Positions 1 through 7,437 of a stretch of DNA of 28,471 nt are shown here, piece by piece. The DNA is taken from the IMG/VR virus record IMGVR_UViG_3300047994_000119, positions 1-28,471 of that record. The stretch is one strand, 5' to 3'. Numbering within the stretch: position 1 is the first letter of the stretch; each line of letters starts with the position of its first letter. A program made the translations under genes and the position numbers. The notes beneath the pieces were generated by a model, which worked only from the letters and a program-made list of their open reading frames with translations, was not told the origin of the DNA and made no database searches. Source of the stretch: a virus.

Positions 1-1
1 G

Positions 2-188
2 ATACCTTTACAAATGCATTAAATTTATCAGGGAATGATTCGATAAACTTTTCTGCCATCAATAAAGCTATTCCATCGATATCGCCGATACCTCTTTCCC
101 CAATTGTTTTTGTATAATTTTCAAGTGCAAGTTGAATTGCAGAAATAGCCTCATCTGCCTCGACTGGGTATTGTTTTAAATTTCTCAT
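2..188 (-). CDS. Small phage protein, 3' end cut by window edge
   Basis: An open frame of 62 codons starts at the ATG at 188-186 and runs off the left edge without a stop. It begins MRNLKQYPVE and looks mostly helical and acidic. The ATG overlaps the TGA of the upstream gene as ATGA, the usual sign of translational coupling in this operon, and there is no separate Shine-Dalgarno. The family is not recognised and the C-terminus is not visible. Confidence 0.6.
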   Translation of the reverse strand, partial: MRNLKQYPVEADEAISAIQLALENYTKTIGERGIGDIDGIALLMAEKFIESFPDKFNAFVKV

Positions 189-433
189 TTGTGTACTTTG
201 TGTACTTTGTGTACTTTGTGTAAACATTTGTGTCTTACTTTCTTATCACGGCGTCTGTTTTCTAGTTTGTAAAATATAGGCGAAGTTTCCGAAAAAACTG
301 AATGAGAAACTATAAGTCCATTCAACATACCGTGCATATAATCGACACAGTGATTTCTATCATCTACAAATTGTCGTTGAATTGCTATTAAGCCTTCGAG
401 CGTTGTTAGTTTTCTTGTTAGATCTTTAGTCAT
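185..433 (-). CDS. Hypothetical protein with C-terminal VHK repeats
   Basis: An 82-residue basic protein of unknown function. Its start codon lies inside the last codons of the upstream DpdA-like gene (8-nt overlap), and its stop overlaps the next start as ATGA, so it sits in a tight operon. The last 11 residues, HKVHKVHKVHK, are encoded by a 9-bp DNA tandem repeat, so the C-terminal length probably varies between relatives by repeat slippage. No domain is recognised; the reading frame is supported mainly by operon geometry. Confidence 0.55.
   Translation of the reverse strand: MTKDLTRKLTTLEGLIAIQRQFVDDRNHCVDYMHGMLNGLIVSHSVFSETSPIFYKLENRRRDKKVRHKCLHKVHKVHKVHK
188..223. repeat. 9-bp tandem repeat, about four copies
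   Basis: The 9-mer tttgtgtac is repeated head to tail three times, with a fourth copy ending in aa. It encodes the VHK repeats at the C-terminus of the 82-residue protein and abuts the ATGA junction with the following gene. Such repeats are prone to replication slippage. Confidence 0.85.
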
Positions 434-1985
434 CTAAATTGATTAAATCTTCTTTATCAAGACTTGCAAGTTCTTCGCCTGTTATTTCGTGTTCTTCGTT
501 TATTTCTTCTTCTACACCGAATAATGATCCAAATGTGGTAACTTCTTTTTTGTTACCGAAACTTACATAGTCAAGAAATGCTTGATTTTGCCTAATCATA
601 TTATACGGGTCTTTTGTCGATGGGTCAAATAATACCTCAACAAAGTTGTTGAAAAATAATATAGAATTAGGAACAAACTTACTAATATTTGTTTCCTTAG
701 ATTTGTTTCTTAATTGATACCAATCTCTATAATCGATATTTTTTCTTGTTGCGTATTCTATATCAGCAAGTCTATTAATTTCTTGCACTGCTTGTATATG
801 ATTATATACATTATGCGCCATAACTAAAGCATAAGTGGTTGTATCCCAACTTGTTTTACCTTCCTTATTATGCTTATTTAAATCACCCGGGCCCATTACA
901 CACATATCACTAGCATATAACCGTTCCATTATAGGACCCTGAAAGGGCATCGCAATTTTTTTATTCTTTAGACACTTATCATCGATACCTCTACCCATTG
1001 CATAGGTAAGTTGATCAGCCTTAAAGTAATTATAGTTATAAGAAAGTGCATATCCTCCAGCAGCTACAAAAGGTGATGCTGCATCGAAGCTAATATTGAT
1101 ATTCGGATTATCATATTTACGAAGTAAGCGCTCGATAGATGTTAGATAACATGCCCAATCAAGTCGACCTATACCAAGAAAGTGGATCCAATCTTTACCA
1201 TCAAGTAAGCCGTCGTTTCGAAGATCAATTATTCTTTCAAGAACAGTCATCATGTTCTTCATGTTAATACCAGCAAATGCCCACCCTTCTAGTGTGTGAG
1301 ATTTTGGATATCCCATTGCTTCTACTGCTTCTGGAATACTATAAGGAATTACACGTTCATACCATGTTTTAGAATTTGTATTATCGCTGCCGGATAGAAC
1401 ATTTAGAAATTTTGTTGCACCAGGAATACGATTTTTCATAAAGTATTGAAGATTGTATTCTGTAACATCAAGACAGTCCTCAAACTTTGTTAATCCAGTC
1501 TTAGCACTTAGGGGAGGAAGTGCAGCAAAAGCTGGAACATCTAATGTCATCGACCAATCTGCTGTATGCTCGAGATAACGTAAAATTTCTTCTCTTAGTT
1601 TATCTCCGGCGGGTGTTTTAACAGTTGCCCAATCAAGTTTAATAACTCCTGTGGCTACCTGATAGCCACCGCTATCTCCCAATAATATGTTTTTATTCCT
1701 ATTTCTTTTGTGAATCATAGGTTCTCTATCATCGCATTTATCTAACTTTCTTTCGGCGTGTCCTGCACTGTATAATGAATAGGGATAATGGAAATAAGAA
1801 TTATCTGGGTTAAGAAAGTCTAAACCCTGTATTCCTAATTCAAATTTTTCCGGTACTCGTTCTTTAGGTATAAAATTAGTATCTGATAAATCTTTTCCTA
1901 AATGTGTTGTATAAAATCCCGAAATAGCTGGCAAATATTTTGCCCAATTTCCTTCTTTGTGTCTTTTTCCTAAATCAATTGTCAT
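426..1985 (-). CDS. dpdA: DpdA-like DNA guanine transglycosylase (TGT-superfamily)
   Basis: A 519-residue protein with hallmarks of the tRNA-guanine transglycosylase fold. GDSGGYQ near residue 104 matches the TGT substrate-binding DSGGFQ. HFLGIGRL near residue 270 matches the conserved LGxG strand. ISFDAASPF near residue 300 supplies the Asp expected to be the nucleophile. Phage members with this divergent arrangement are usually DpdA enzymes, which exchange guanine in DNA for a 7-deazaguanine such as preQ0 and so protect phage DNA from restriction. The CxCxxC zinc site of tRNA TGTs is not seen, which argues against ordinary tRNA queuosine insertion. No queC, queD, queE or folE lies in the window, so the base precursor would come from the host or another phage region. 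It lies downstream of the replication genes. The family is fairly confident; DNA rather than tRNA as substrate is inferred. Confidence 0.6.
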   Translation of the reverse strand: MTIDLGKRHKEGNWAKYLPAISGFYTTHLGKDLSDTNFIPKERVPEKFELGIQGLDFLNPDNSYFHYPYSLYSAGHAERKLDKCDDREPMIHKRNRNKNILLGDSGGYQVATGVIKLDWATVKTPAGDKLREEILRYLEHTADWSMTLDVPAFAALPPLSAKTGLTKFEDCLDVTEYNLQYFMKNRIPGATKFLNVLSGSDNTNSKTWYERVIPYSIPEAVEAMGYPKSHTLEGWAFAGINMKNMMTVLERIIDLRNDGLLDGKDWIHFLGIGRLDWACYLTSIERLLRKYDNPNINISFDAASPFVAAGGYALSYNYNYFKADQLTYAMGRGIDDKCLKNKKIAMPFQGPIMERLYASDMCVMGPGDLNKHNKEGKTSWDTTTYALVMAHNVYNHIQAVQEINRLADIEYATRKNIDYRDWYQLRNKSKETNISKFVPNSILFFNNFVEVLFDPSTKDPYNMIRQNQAFLDYVSFGNKKEVTTFGSLFGVEEEINEEHEITGEELASLDKEDLINLDD

Positions 1986-2058
1986 TTAACAGTGTCCCAT
2001 TCTTATTGAATATCATAAATTTAAAATTGTAACCTAAAGAGATACATGCTCATGGAAA

Positions 2059-2283
2059 TCATTGGAATAATCTATAGTTTAGTTCTTTAAGAAATTCTTC
2101 TACTGTCCAGCCACAATCTATAACAATTTGATGATATAGATGATGAAGTGTAAATCGGAATGTATATGGATTTACTGTAAGATTATTGCTAACCTTACTT
2201 TCAACAGTCTTGTAATCTGCTCTCTTTAGTCTTGCGAACGTCTGGTCTTCATTTGATATCGTAGGTTGGGTTTCTATTGTCAT
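2059..2283 (-). CDS. Small hypothetical protein (74 aa)
   Basis: A short protein of unknown function in the clamp operon. The ATG at 2283 has AGGA seven nucleotides upstream and overlaps the end of the preceding gene by 35 nt. The C-terminal half (TVNPYTFRFTLHHLYHQIVI) looks folded, with alternating hydrophobic residues and two His. About 70 nt without any clear signal separates it from the DpdA-like gene. No family recognised. Confidence 0.6.
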   Translation of the reverse strand: MTIETQPTISNEDQTFARLKRADYKTVESKVSNNLTVNPYTFRFTLHHLYHQIVIDCGWTVEEFLKELNYRLFQ

Positions 2284-2500
2284 CTACTAATCCTGTTATT
2301 TGTAATAGTTTTAATACATAACCGGGTTCTTCCTTGAACCGACGTATTTCTGCATCCATCCATGGTTTCATCTCGGGATCACTTAGTCGCACCGGTTCAC
2401 CGTTTGGCCAGCGGCTGCCATTTTTCCTAGCAGCCTCAAGGTCTCTCCAAGTGTGATAGTCAGGATACTTCAATGCATTAAAAGTATTGTCTAAATACAT
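2249..2500 (-). CDS. Small hypothetical protein downstream of clamp (83 aa)
   Basis: Starts at the ATG overlapping the TAA of the clamp gene (TAATG), so it is translated by coupling with gp45. The sequence is rich in Trp, Pro and charged residues (HTWRDLEAARKNGSRWPNGE) and ends in an acidic tail. It is far too short to be the gp62 clamp-loader small subunit (about 190 residues in T4). Function unknown. Confidence 0.6.
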   Translation of the reverse strand: MYLDNTFNALKYPDYHTWRDLEAARKNGSRWPNGEPVRLSDPEMKPWMDAEIRRFKEEPGYVLKLLQITGLVDDNRNPTYDIK

Positions 2501-3231
2501 TAATTCTTACCGGCCGGTACAATATAGCTGTACTTTCCAATACCGCTATCGATGTCAATCTTCAATGCACCCATATCGGAAAAATTCATCTTGCAATCTG
2601 CAGCATCAGCAAGCTTCAGAATACTTAAAACTTGAGAAAGTGGATATGACCATTGTTTCAGCGTACCTGTAACACCGGTAGCAAAAGGAACAGTTGCTCG
2701 GTCTGTAGGACCATTACCAATTGAAAAATACAGTGTACCTTTTTCTATACTAACAATAAATCGCTTTTCGAATCCGCCTAAAATACCCATATATGTCGAA
2801 AGTGTATTAATAGCCTTCTTTGTCGGTGTGATTGTTAAATTCCATGTTGCACCTCTAAATGGTGGAACCTTAATCTGTTCGTTGATCATTGTTTCACTCA
2901 TAAAGCGATAGTTTGCTACTAATCCTGCTTTATTATCGAACTTGATTTCTACAGGTGTATCTACGTTACCTTTTGTTTCCTTTACTACTTCTATAGTAGA
3001 TTCGGAATGTATTTCCATATTACCTTTTAATACCGCAAGGCGCGAAAGTCCAATGGTGGTATTGATATCTGTAATAGGTTGATACATATCACCAAATATA
3101 ACAACAGTCTTATCGGCATCAATTGCTTCGATCTTTGCTTCTTTGTCGCTGCCAATAACTTTTACCATTTCTATAAAACCTAATCCAGCAGTGTGTTTCA
3201 CAATGTCTTTAAATGAATCTAATATTGTCAT
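2500..3231 (-). CDS. 45: DNA polymerase sliding clamp (T4 gp45-like)
   Basis: A 243-residue protein, close to T4 gp45 (228). As in that family it is built of alternating beta-strand and acidic segments, with a conserved-looking C-terminus GKYSYIVPAGKN. gp45 forms a trimeric ring that tethers the DNA polymerase and, in T4, also activates late transcription with gp33 and gp55. AAGGA lies just before the ATG at 3231, and the gene overlaps the preceding small gene by 23 nt. It sits directly downstream of the two-piece DNA polymerase, whose C-terminal end (LFDFSAF) resembles a clamp-binding peptide. This is a divergent member identified by length, composition and context, not by a unique catalytic motif. 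Confidence 0.75.
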   Translation of the reverse strand: MTILDSFKDIVKHTAGLGFIEMVKVIGSDKEAKIEAIDADKTVVIFGDMYQPITDINTTIGLSRLAVLKGNMEIHSESTIEVVKETKGNVDTPVEIKFDNKAGLVANYRFMSETMINEQIKVPPFRGATWNLTITPTKKAINTLSTYMGILGGFEKRFIVSIEKGTLYFSIGNGPTDRATVPFATGVTGTLKQWSYPLSQVLSILKLADAADCKMNFSDMGALKIDIDSGIGKYSYIVPAGKN

Positions 3232-3460
3232 GTTTTTCCTTATTTAATTTCAAAACGGGCATTACTGTACCAGATGCTAGTCTTACAAACGAATATGTAT
3301 CCGATAAATTATTAACCTCGCCGGGCAGAACACTCTTTACTTCGAGCTTTATTTTAGTACCGCCCTCTGGTACCTGATCGAATAAAGTTTCTACTATAAA
3401 ATATTGTTTTTGTGGGATGCCGTCTTTTTCTTTGGGCTGTCCAATAAAATACTCTTCCAT
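3209..3460 (-). CDS. Small hypothetical protein upstream of clamp (83 aa)
   Basis: An 83-residue probable beta-rich protein (MEEYFIGQPKEKDGI at the N-terminus, hydrophobic strands later). GGAG lies 8 nt before the ATG, and a strong sigma70-type promoter lies just upstream, making it the first gene of a clamp transcription unit. It overlaps gp45 by 23 nt. In T4, genes regA, 62 and 44 lie near gp45, but this sequence resembles none of them. Function unknown. Confidence 0.65.
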   Translation of the reverse strand: MEEYFIGQPKEKDGIPQKQYFIVETLFDQVPEGGTKIKLEVKSVLPGEVNNLSDTYSFVRLASGTVMPVLKLNKEKHDNIRFI

Positions 3461-3483
3461 AGAGAATTCTCCTTATTTGTTAC

Positions 3484-3512
3484 ATTGTAATGTGTTTCGT
3501 GTTGAATGTCAA
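3484..3512 (-). promoter_or_regulatory. Sigma70-type promoter before the clamp unit
   Basis: On the minus strand TTGACA (3512-3507) and TACAAT (3489-3484) are separated by exactly 17 nt. The -35 is perfect and the -10 matches 5 of 6. It lies in the 56-nt gap after the polymerase C-terminal gene and would drive 3460-3209, gp45 and downstream genes as an early unit read by host RNA polymerase. Confidence 0.75.
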
Positions 3513-3516
3513 ATGT

Positions 3517-4665
3517 TCAGAATGCGCTAAAGTCAAACAAAAGTTCGAGGTGAGCATGTTCTTTATTTGTACGAGATAAATCCCAGTTTAGAACACCTAC
3601 AAGATTTTTTACCTTTTGATCTACTATACCAGCCATCATATCTTCACTATCGAATGGTAAGTTTAAGAACCATTCCGGTAAATGAACTTCGTCGACAGGG
3701 TATGCAATACTTGATAATGTGTTCTCACTTGTTTCTTTTAGCTTGCAAACAACAATTTTTTGTCCGTCGACAATACGCATAGAATGTTGATCCATGTGCA
3801 TATCTTTTAATCTATTCCACGCAAGACTTGCTGTAACATGTCCGGGGACATGTAAATTACCTACAATCTGTCCTTTCGATTTAGCTATAGCAGCCAACTC
3901 AATTTTTTCCCGATAATGAGATAACTTATTTACGGCTCGTGGAGTACCTTGCTGCCATGGCTTCATATTTTCAAATTTTTCCTTAAACTTTTTAATTTTT
4001 TCAATAACAAAGTTTTCACCTTTATTACATAAGGTATCCAATAAGATCTCAGATAAAAATTCTTGTACAAACTTAGGAGTATCTGCTCTTTTCAAATCTA
4101 ATCCCATTGCCTTTACTTTACCGGGCTTATCACCTACATCAAGTCTAATACCATCTTTATCAAACATCAAACAAGCATAACGTTTCTTTACAATCCATAA
4201 TCCGCTTTCGGAAACTGTTTCTCGTGAACTAGCTATAACACCAGTTGATCTCTTAATTGGAACATTCAATGTAGTATAAAGAAAATCAGGAAATGTTGCT
4301 GATACTGCCTTAGCAAGTGAATTATAAGTATCAATAATGCTTTCTTTTGTCCATTCTACTTCACCTGCATCAATTTCTTTTCTTAGAACTGGATATGCTG
4401 AGAAGTAGCAGGAATTATGTAGTAAAATATTATTACCAAAGAACCAGGGCTTACTTTGATTTTTCATACCAATATCATAGACATATTCATCTTCTGCCTT
4501 GCAAACTTTTCTTACGGATTTTACCTTTGCCTTATGTAATGATATTTCCTTTTGTGGTTGAAATTTAGTAAGATAGTGCTGTACTTCTTTATATAACTCG
4601 GCAGTATCTTTTAATGGCGATAATATTAATTTCTTTAGGGCGTCTGCTAAATCTTTACTTTCCAT
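3517..4665 (-). CDS. 43: DNA polymerase gp43 C-terminal part with C-intein half
   Basis: A 382-residue protein. Residues 1-84 form a leader plus the C-terminal intein half: block F around EYVYDIG (59-65) and block G ending NNILLHN (78-84), followed by Ser85 as the +1 extein residue. From Ser85 the sequence (SCYFSAYPVL) continues polymerase motif C from the partner protein, then the thumb region. The last residues, LLFDFSAF, resemble the clamp-binding tail of T4-type polymerases. Spliced to the N-terminal protein it would give a polymerase of about 982 residues (T4 gp43 is 898). The start ATG has AAGAG 6 nt upstream and lies 9 nt after the TAA of the partner gene, in the same reading frame. 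Before splicing neither half has a complete active site. Confidence 0.85.
   Translation of the reverse strand: MESKDLADALKKLILSPLKDTAELYKEVQHYLTKFQPQKEISLHKAKVKSVRKVCKAEDEYVYDIGMKNQSKPWFFGNNILLHNSCYFSAYPVLRKEIDAGEVEWTKESIIDTYNSLAKAVSATFPDFLYTTLNVPIKRSTGVIASSRETVSESGLWIVKKRYACLMFDKDGIRLDVGDKPGKVKAMGLDLKRADTPKFVQEFLSEILLDTLCNKGENFVIEKIKKFKEKFENMKPWQQGTPRAVNKLSHYREKIELAAIAKSKGQIVGNLHVPGHVTASLAWNRLKDMHMDQHSMRIVDGQKIVVCKLKETSENTLSSIAYPVDEVHLPEWFLNLPFDSEDMMAGIVDQKVKNLVGVLNWDLSRTNKEHAHLELLFDFSAF
4414..4665 (-). other. Split intein, C-terminal half
   Basis: Residues 1-84 of the polymerase C-terminal protein. The core C-intein is about the last 40 residues, with the penultimate His83, terminal Asn84 and following Ser85 needed for splicing. 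The first ~40 residues are charged and helical and replace the place where an endonuclease would sit in a full intein. Confidence 0.8.
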
Positions 4666-4674
4666 ATAAATCTC

Positions 4675-7110
4675 TTATTCCTTTAAAATTTTAATTTTAT
4701 CTTTATCATCTACTTTTATAGATATTAATATATCCGAATCTAGAATATCTAATGGCTTTACAGAAATAAGTTTACCATCTCGTTCAACCATTACAGAATG
4801 ATCTTCTGTGACGGTAATAATATTTCCCAACTCGTCTTCAATTTCGTACAAATATTTAGATACCTTATGTCGATAGATGTATTCAATGTGTCCTAGGTAC
4901 GGTTCGTCGATTTCATCATTATATGTCATTACCATTAAATCTGGATCATAGGCATATTCTTTATCACCATCATTCCAAAATTCGTTACACCCATTAAAAA
5001 GGTCTTCAACAGTTTGTTGACCTTTTGAAGAATAATGAAGTGTAGAAGAAATTTGACTGTCTGTATCTCCGTACACAATAGATTCTCCGTAATGGTCATA
5101 GTTTCCTGTAATCATTTCATTTGTCTTCGCAGCCATATGCTTTGTAATTGTTCTGCCAGTTAATGTAGTAGATTGACCAAGTCTTTGATCAAAGAACCTA
5201 CTACCAGCATTTAATAATGCACCATAAGCCGAGTTTAAATTAATCTTCTTTACAAGCTGACGTTTATCCCAGAATCCTATAATTCTTTTTAACGCCTTTT
5301 GATCTCTATGAATTGCTTTACCATCTTTTACCATCAGGCTGTGCTGATTCATATATTGAATTACACGCTTCTTAGAACCTTCGTCGATAAGTTCTTTTAA
5401 CTTTTTAGGTTTATATACTTCGGATTCATGATATGGATTTGCTTTTATTTCTACATCAGTAATATCATCATTTGTAAATATATCATTAGGAACTTTTACA
5501 CCTTCGATTTTAGAATTATCTTCTATATCTGTATAATTTGTCATAATACCTTGTAGTATTTTACGCTCATTATACCAACGTGTTAATAGTCCTGGAATAA
5601 CACCATCGATATCTGTTCTAAATATTGTACCATTAGCACTAATACACCATGGCTGTCCACTAAAGATTAAATCACTAAGTTCTTTTCCTGTAACTTCAAA
5701 TTGCTGACCATCCTCCATATCGAGTATTAGTTTATTAGCAATATCTTTATCGTAGAAATCATTCATTTCGAGAACGTGGAATCTATCGTTCCACCAGGAT
5801 GCAAATGTATGTTTGCTACCCATCGCTTCCCACATAGCTATTTCTTCATTTGTTCTATCAAGTCTAATTTGTCCAACAATAGTCTCGGGGCTCATATTCA
5901 GAGCTCTCATAACAGATGGATACAAAGATTTCATATCAGTAGATGCTATCCACTTATGTAATCCTTTTCTTGGAGTGGCTACCCAGCCACCAGCAGCACG
6001 ATTACTTTCGTTTTCTTTACCGTGTTTTTTATCAGGGCAAATCATATTACGATTATGCGCTTCTATAATAACAGCTTGATCGGTAACTGCTACGGCACCC
6101 ATTGTTGTTTGGATAAGAACGCAGTTAGCATGAGCGATAGAATTTGCTAAGTCTACGAATTGTAATTTTTTATCAAGTTTATCTAATAATCGGGTATCTT
6201 GAATATTATATTCTAAAAACTTCTTGAAATCATCATTATACAATTCGTCCAAAGTACCTTCGTACTCGACTTTTGTTTCATTAAGTTCAATTTCTGCAAT
6301 AGAGTTTAACTTATAACTATGACGTTCTTCGTAGTTATATTTCTTATAAAGTTCGAGATAATCTACGTGTACCCGACCAATCAGATCGTATGTAGATTCA
6401 GTCTTACCGCCGCGTTCAATTTCACGAATCCTTGGTTGTTGATCCCAAAGGCACATTTTTCTTGCTTCTTGTTTTCCCAGTACTTTTTTAATTCTATTTA
6501 CAATATAAGGAATATCATAAAAAGAACTATTCCATCCACTGAGTATATCTGCATCTTCGATAACATCCATAAAAGCTTCGAGCATTTCTCCTTCTTTATT
6601 AAAGAGAACTACATTGCCGACTTCATCAGCGATAGCTTGAGCTTCTTTCCACGATAATGTGTCTGGTGGCACAGCTAGACAGATAATTTCATCAAGCCAT
6701 TGTAGATGCACGGAAATAGAAGTAATCATATTATCAGCATCTGCAGGATCTGACCAACCTGATTCTTTATCAAAACTAGTTTCGATATCGAAAAAAGCAA
6801 CATTAAGTACAGGTGCATCAACATGCTGGTAATTTTGTGCTAAACAACGAAAAATAGGATCAACATCTGTTTCCCATTTTTTTACATTACCCGATAAGGT
6901 CTTTAGAAGTTTTTGTTTTTCTGTATAGGTACGTGGCGAGATTTTCTTTACAGAATCACCGTAAATAGTCTTATGTGTACCTCTCGGATCTGATATATAA
7001 AAATGAAAGTCAGGTTGAAATTCTCGGTAAACTCTCTTGCCGTTTACTCTTTCTACTACCTTGATTGTTTCTGCTTCGCCATTTTTTTTAAAATAGGAAT
7101 CTACGTACAT
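4675..7110 (-). CDS. 43: DNA polymerase gp43 N-terminal part with N-intein half
   Basis: An 811-residue family-B replicative DNA polymerase fragment. Exonuclease motifs: DIE at 108-110 (Exo I), N194/D199 in WNSSFYD (Exo II), Y301/D305 in YNIQD (Exo III). Polymerase motif A is DMKSLYPS (392-399), motif B is KKINLNSAYG (621-630), and motif C begins YGDTD at 680-684. At Ser685 the sequence turns into an intein: about 127 residues with a block-B-like NIITVTEDH, ending at a TAA. The remaining polymerase is encoded by the next gene. The insertion point is the same YGDTD/S site used by archaeal Pol inteins, including the split PolB of Nanoarchaeum. It follows the DsbA-like gene directly, under the promoter at 7404-7432. 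Proofreading polymerase activity is expected only after trans-splicing. Confidence 0.9.
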   Translation of the reverse strand: MYVDSYFKKNGEAETIKVVERVNGKRVYREFQPDFHFYISDPRGTHKTIYGDSVKKISPRTYTEKQKLLKTLSGNVKKWETDVDPIFRCLAQNYQHVDAPVLNVAFFDIETSFDKESGWSDPADADNMITSISVHLQWLDEIICLAVPPDTLSWKEAQAIADEVGNVVLFNKEGEMLEAFMDVIEDADILSGWNSSFYDIPYIVNRIKKVLGKQEARKMCLWDQQPRIREIERGGKTESTYDLIGRVHVDYLELYKKYNYEERHSYKLNSIAEIELNETKVEYEGTLDELYNDDFKKFLEYNIQDTRLLDKLDKKLQFVDLANSIAHANCVLIQTTMGAVAVTDQAVIIEAHNRNMICPDKKHGKENESNRAAGGWVATPRKGLHKWIASTDMKSLYPSVMRALNMSPETIVGQIRLDRTNEEIAMWEAMGSKHTFASWWNDRFHVLEMNDFYDKDIANKLILDMEDGQQFEVTGKELSDLIFSGQPWCISANGTIFRTDIDGVIPGLLTRWYNERKILQGIMTNYTDIEDNSKIEGVKVPNDIFTNDDITDVEIKANPYHESEVYKPKKLKELIDEGSKKRVIQYMNQHSLMVKDGKAIHRDQKALKRIIGFWDKRQLVKKINLNSAYGALLNAGSRFFDQRLGQSTTLTGRTITKHMAAKTNEMITGNYDHYGESIVYGDTDSQISSTLHYSSKGQQTVEDLFNGCNEFWNDGDKEYAYDPDLMVMTYNDEIDEPYLGHIEYIYRHKVSKYLYEIEDELGNIITVTEDHSVMVERDGKLISVKPLDILDSDILISIKVDDKDKIKILKE
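4678..5058 (-). other. Split intein, N-terminal half (Pol motif C site)
   Basis: Residues 685-811 of the polymerase N-terminal protein. Ser1 follows YGDTD. A segment with LFN then YAYDPDL resembles the layout of the Nanoarchaeum PolB N-intein, from memory. Block B carries TVTEDH with the expected Thr and His. No LAGLIDADG or HNH domain is present, so it is a mini split intein. Confidence 0.8.
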
Positions 7111-7362
7111 TTAACCGAGCCCACCGGCCTTATATAGATCTTCTAATTCGTCAAATGCTTCCCGTTGGTCGTTCATGGAACCTTTCTGACAGATCTTAAT
7201 AAGTTTGTTTAGCTGTGCCGGTTTGACTTCAAGTTCTTCTGCGATGGATTTTACGGTATCGTTTAGTCCTGCTTTTAAGTCTTCGCATTCTTGTAATACC
7301 TGCACACCGTCGGCTACTAGCTGTTTTAGTCTTGCAACATTTTCAGGTGAAAGTTTTGCCAT
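7111..7362 (-). CDS. dsbA: DsbA-like small DNA-binding/late transcription protein
   Basis: An 83-residue helical, acidic protein starting MAKLSPENVARLKQLV. Its layout resembles T4 DsbA (about 89 residues, a double-stranded DNA-binding protein linked to late promoters): a long first helix, a central segment like SIAEELEVKPAQLNKLIKI, and a final acidic helix DELEDLYKAG. The ATG is preceded by AAAAGGAG and a strong sigma70-type promoter. The polymerase N-terminal gene starts immediately after its stop, so the two are co-transcribed. The assignment rests on remembered helix pattern and size, and another small helical phage protein is possible. Confidence 0.5.
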   Translation of the reverse strand: MAKLSPENVARLKQLVADGVQVLQECEDLKAGLNDTVKSIAEELEVKPAQLNKLIKICQKGSMNDQREAFDELEDLYKAGGLG

Positions 7363-7403
7363 TTGACTCCTTTTACTTGTTATACTTACTTAGCTTTTCC
7401 CAA

Positions 7404-7432
7404 AGTATAGCAGCCTAGTTATTGAAAGTCAA
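7404..7432 (-). promoter_or_regulatory. Sigma70-type promoter for dsbA-like gene and polymerase
   Basis: Minus strand TTGACT (7432-7427), 17-nt spacer, TATACT (7409-7404): both boxes match the consensus at 5 of 6 positions. It starts right after the stop of the preceding gene and leads into the DsbA-like gene and the split polymerase, as expected for early or middle replication genes read by host polymerase. Confidence 0.75.
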
Positions 7433-7437
7433 AAATT

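Noticed and set aside
4663-4680. Reassigned TAA codon giving one continuous polymerase
   Set aside because: TAA ends gp45, gp44, phoH and others here, so recoding of the whole genome is not supported; local readthrough remains possible and is noted as a finding.
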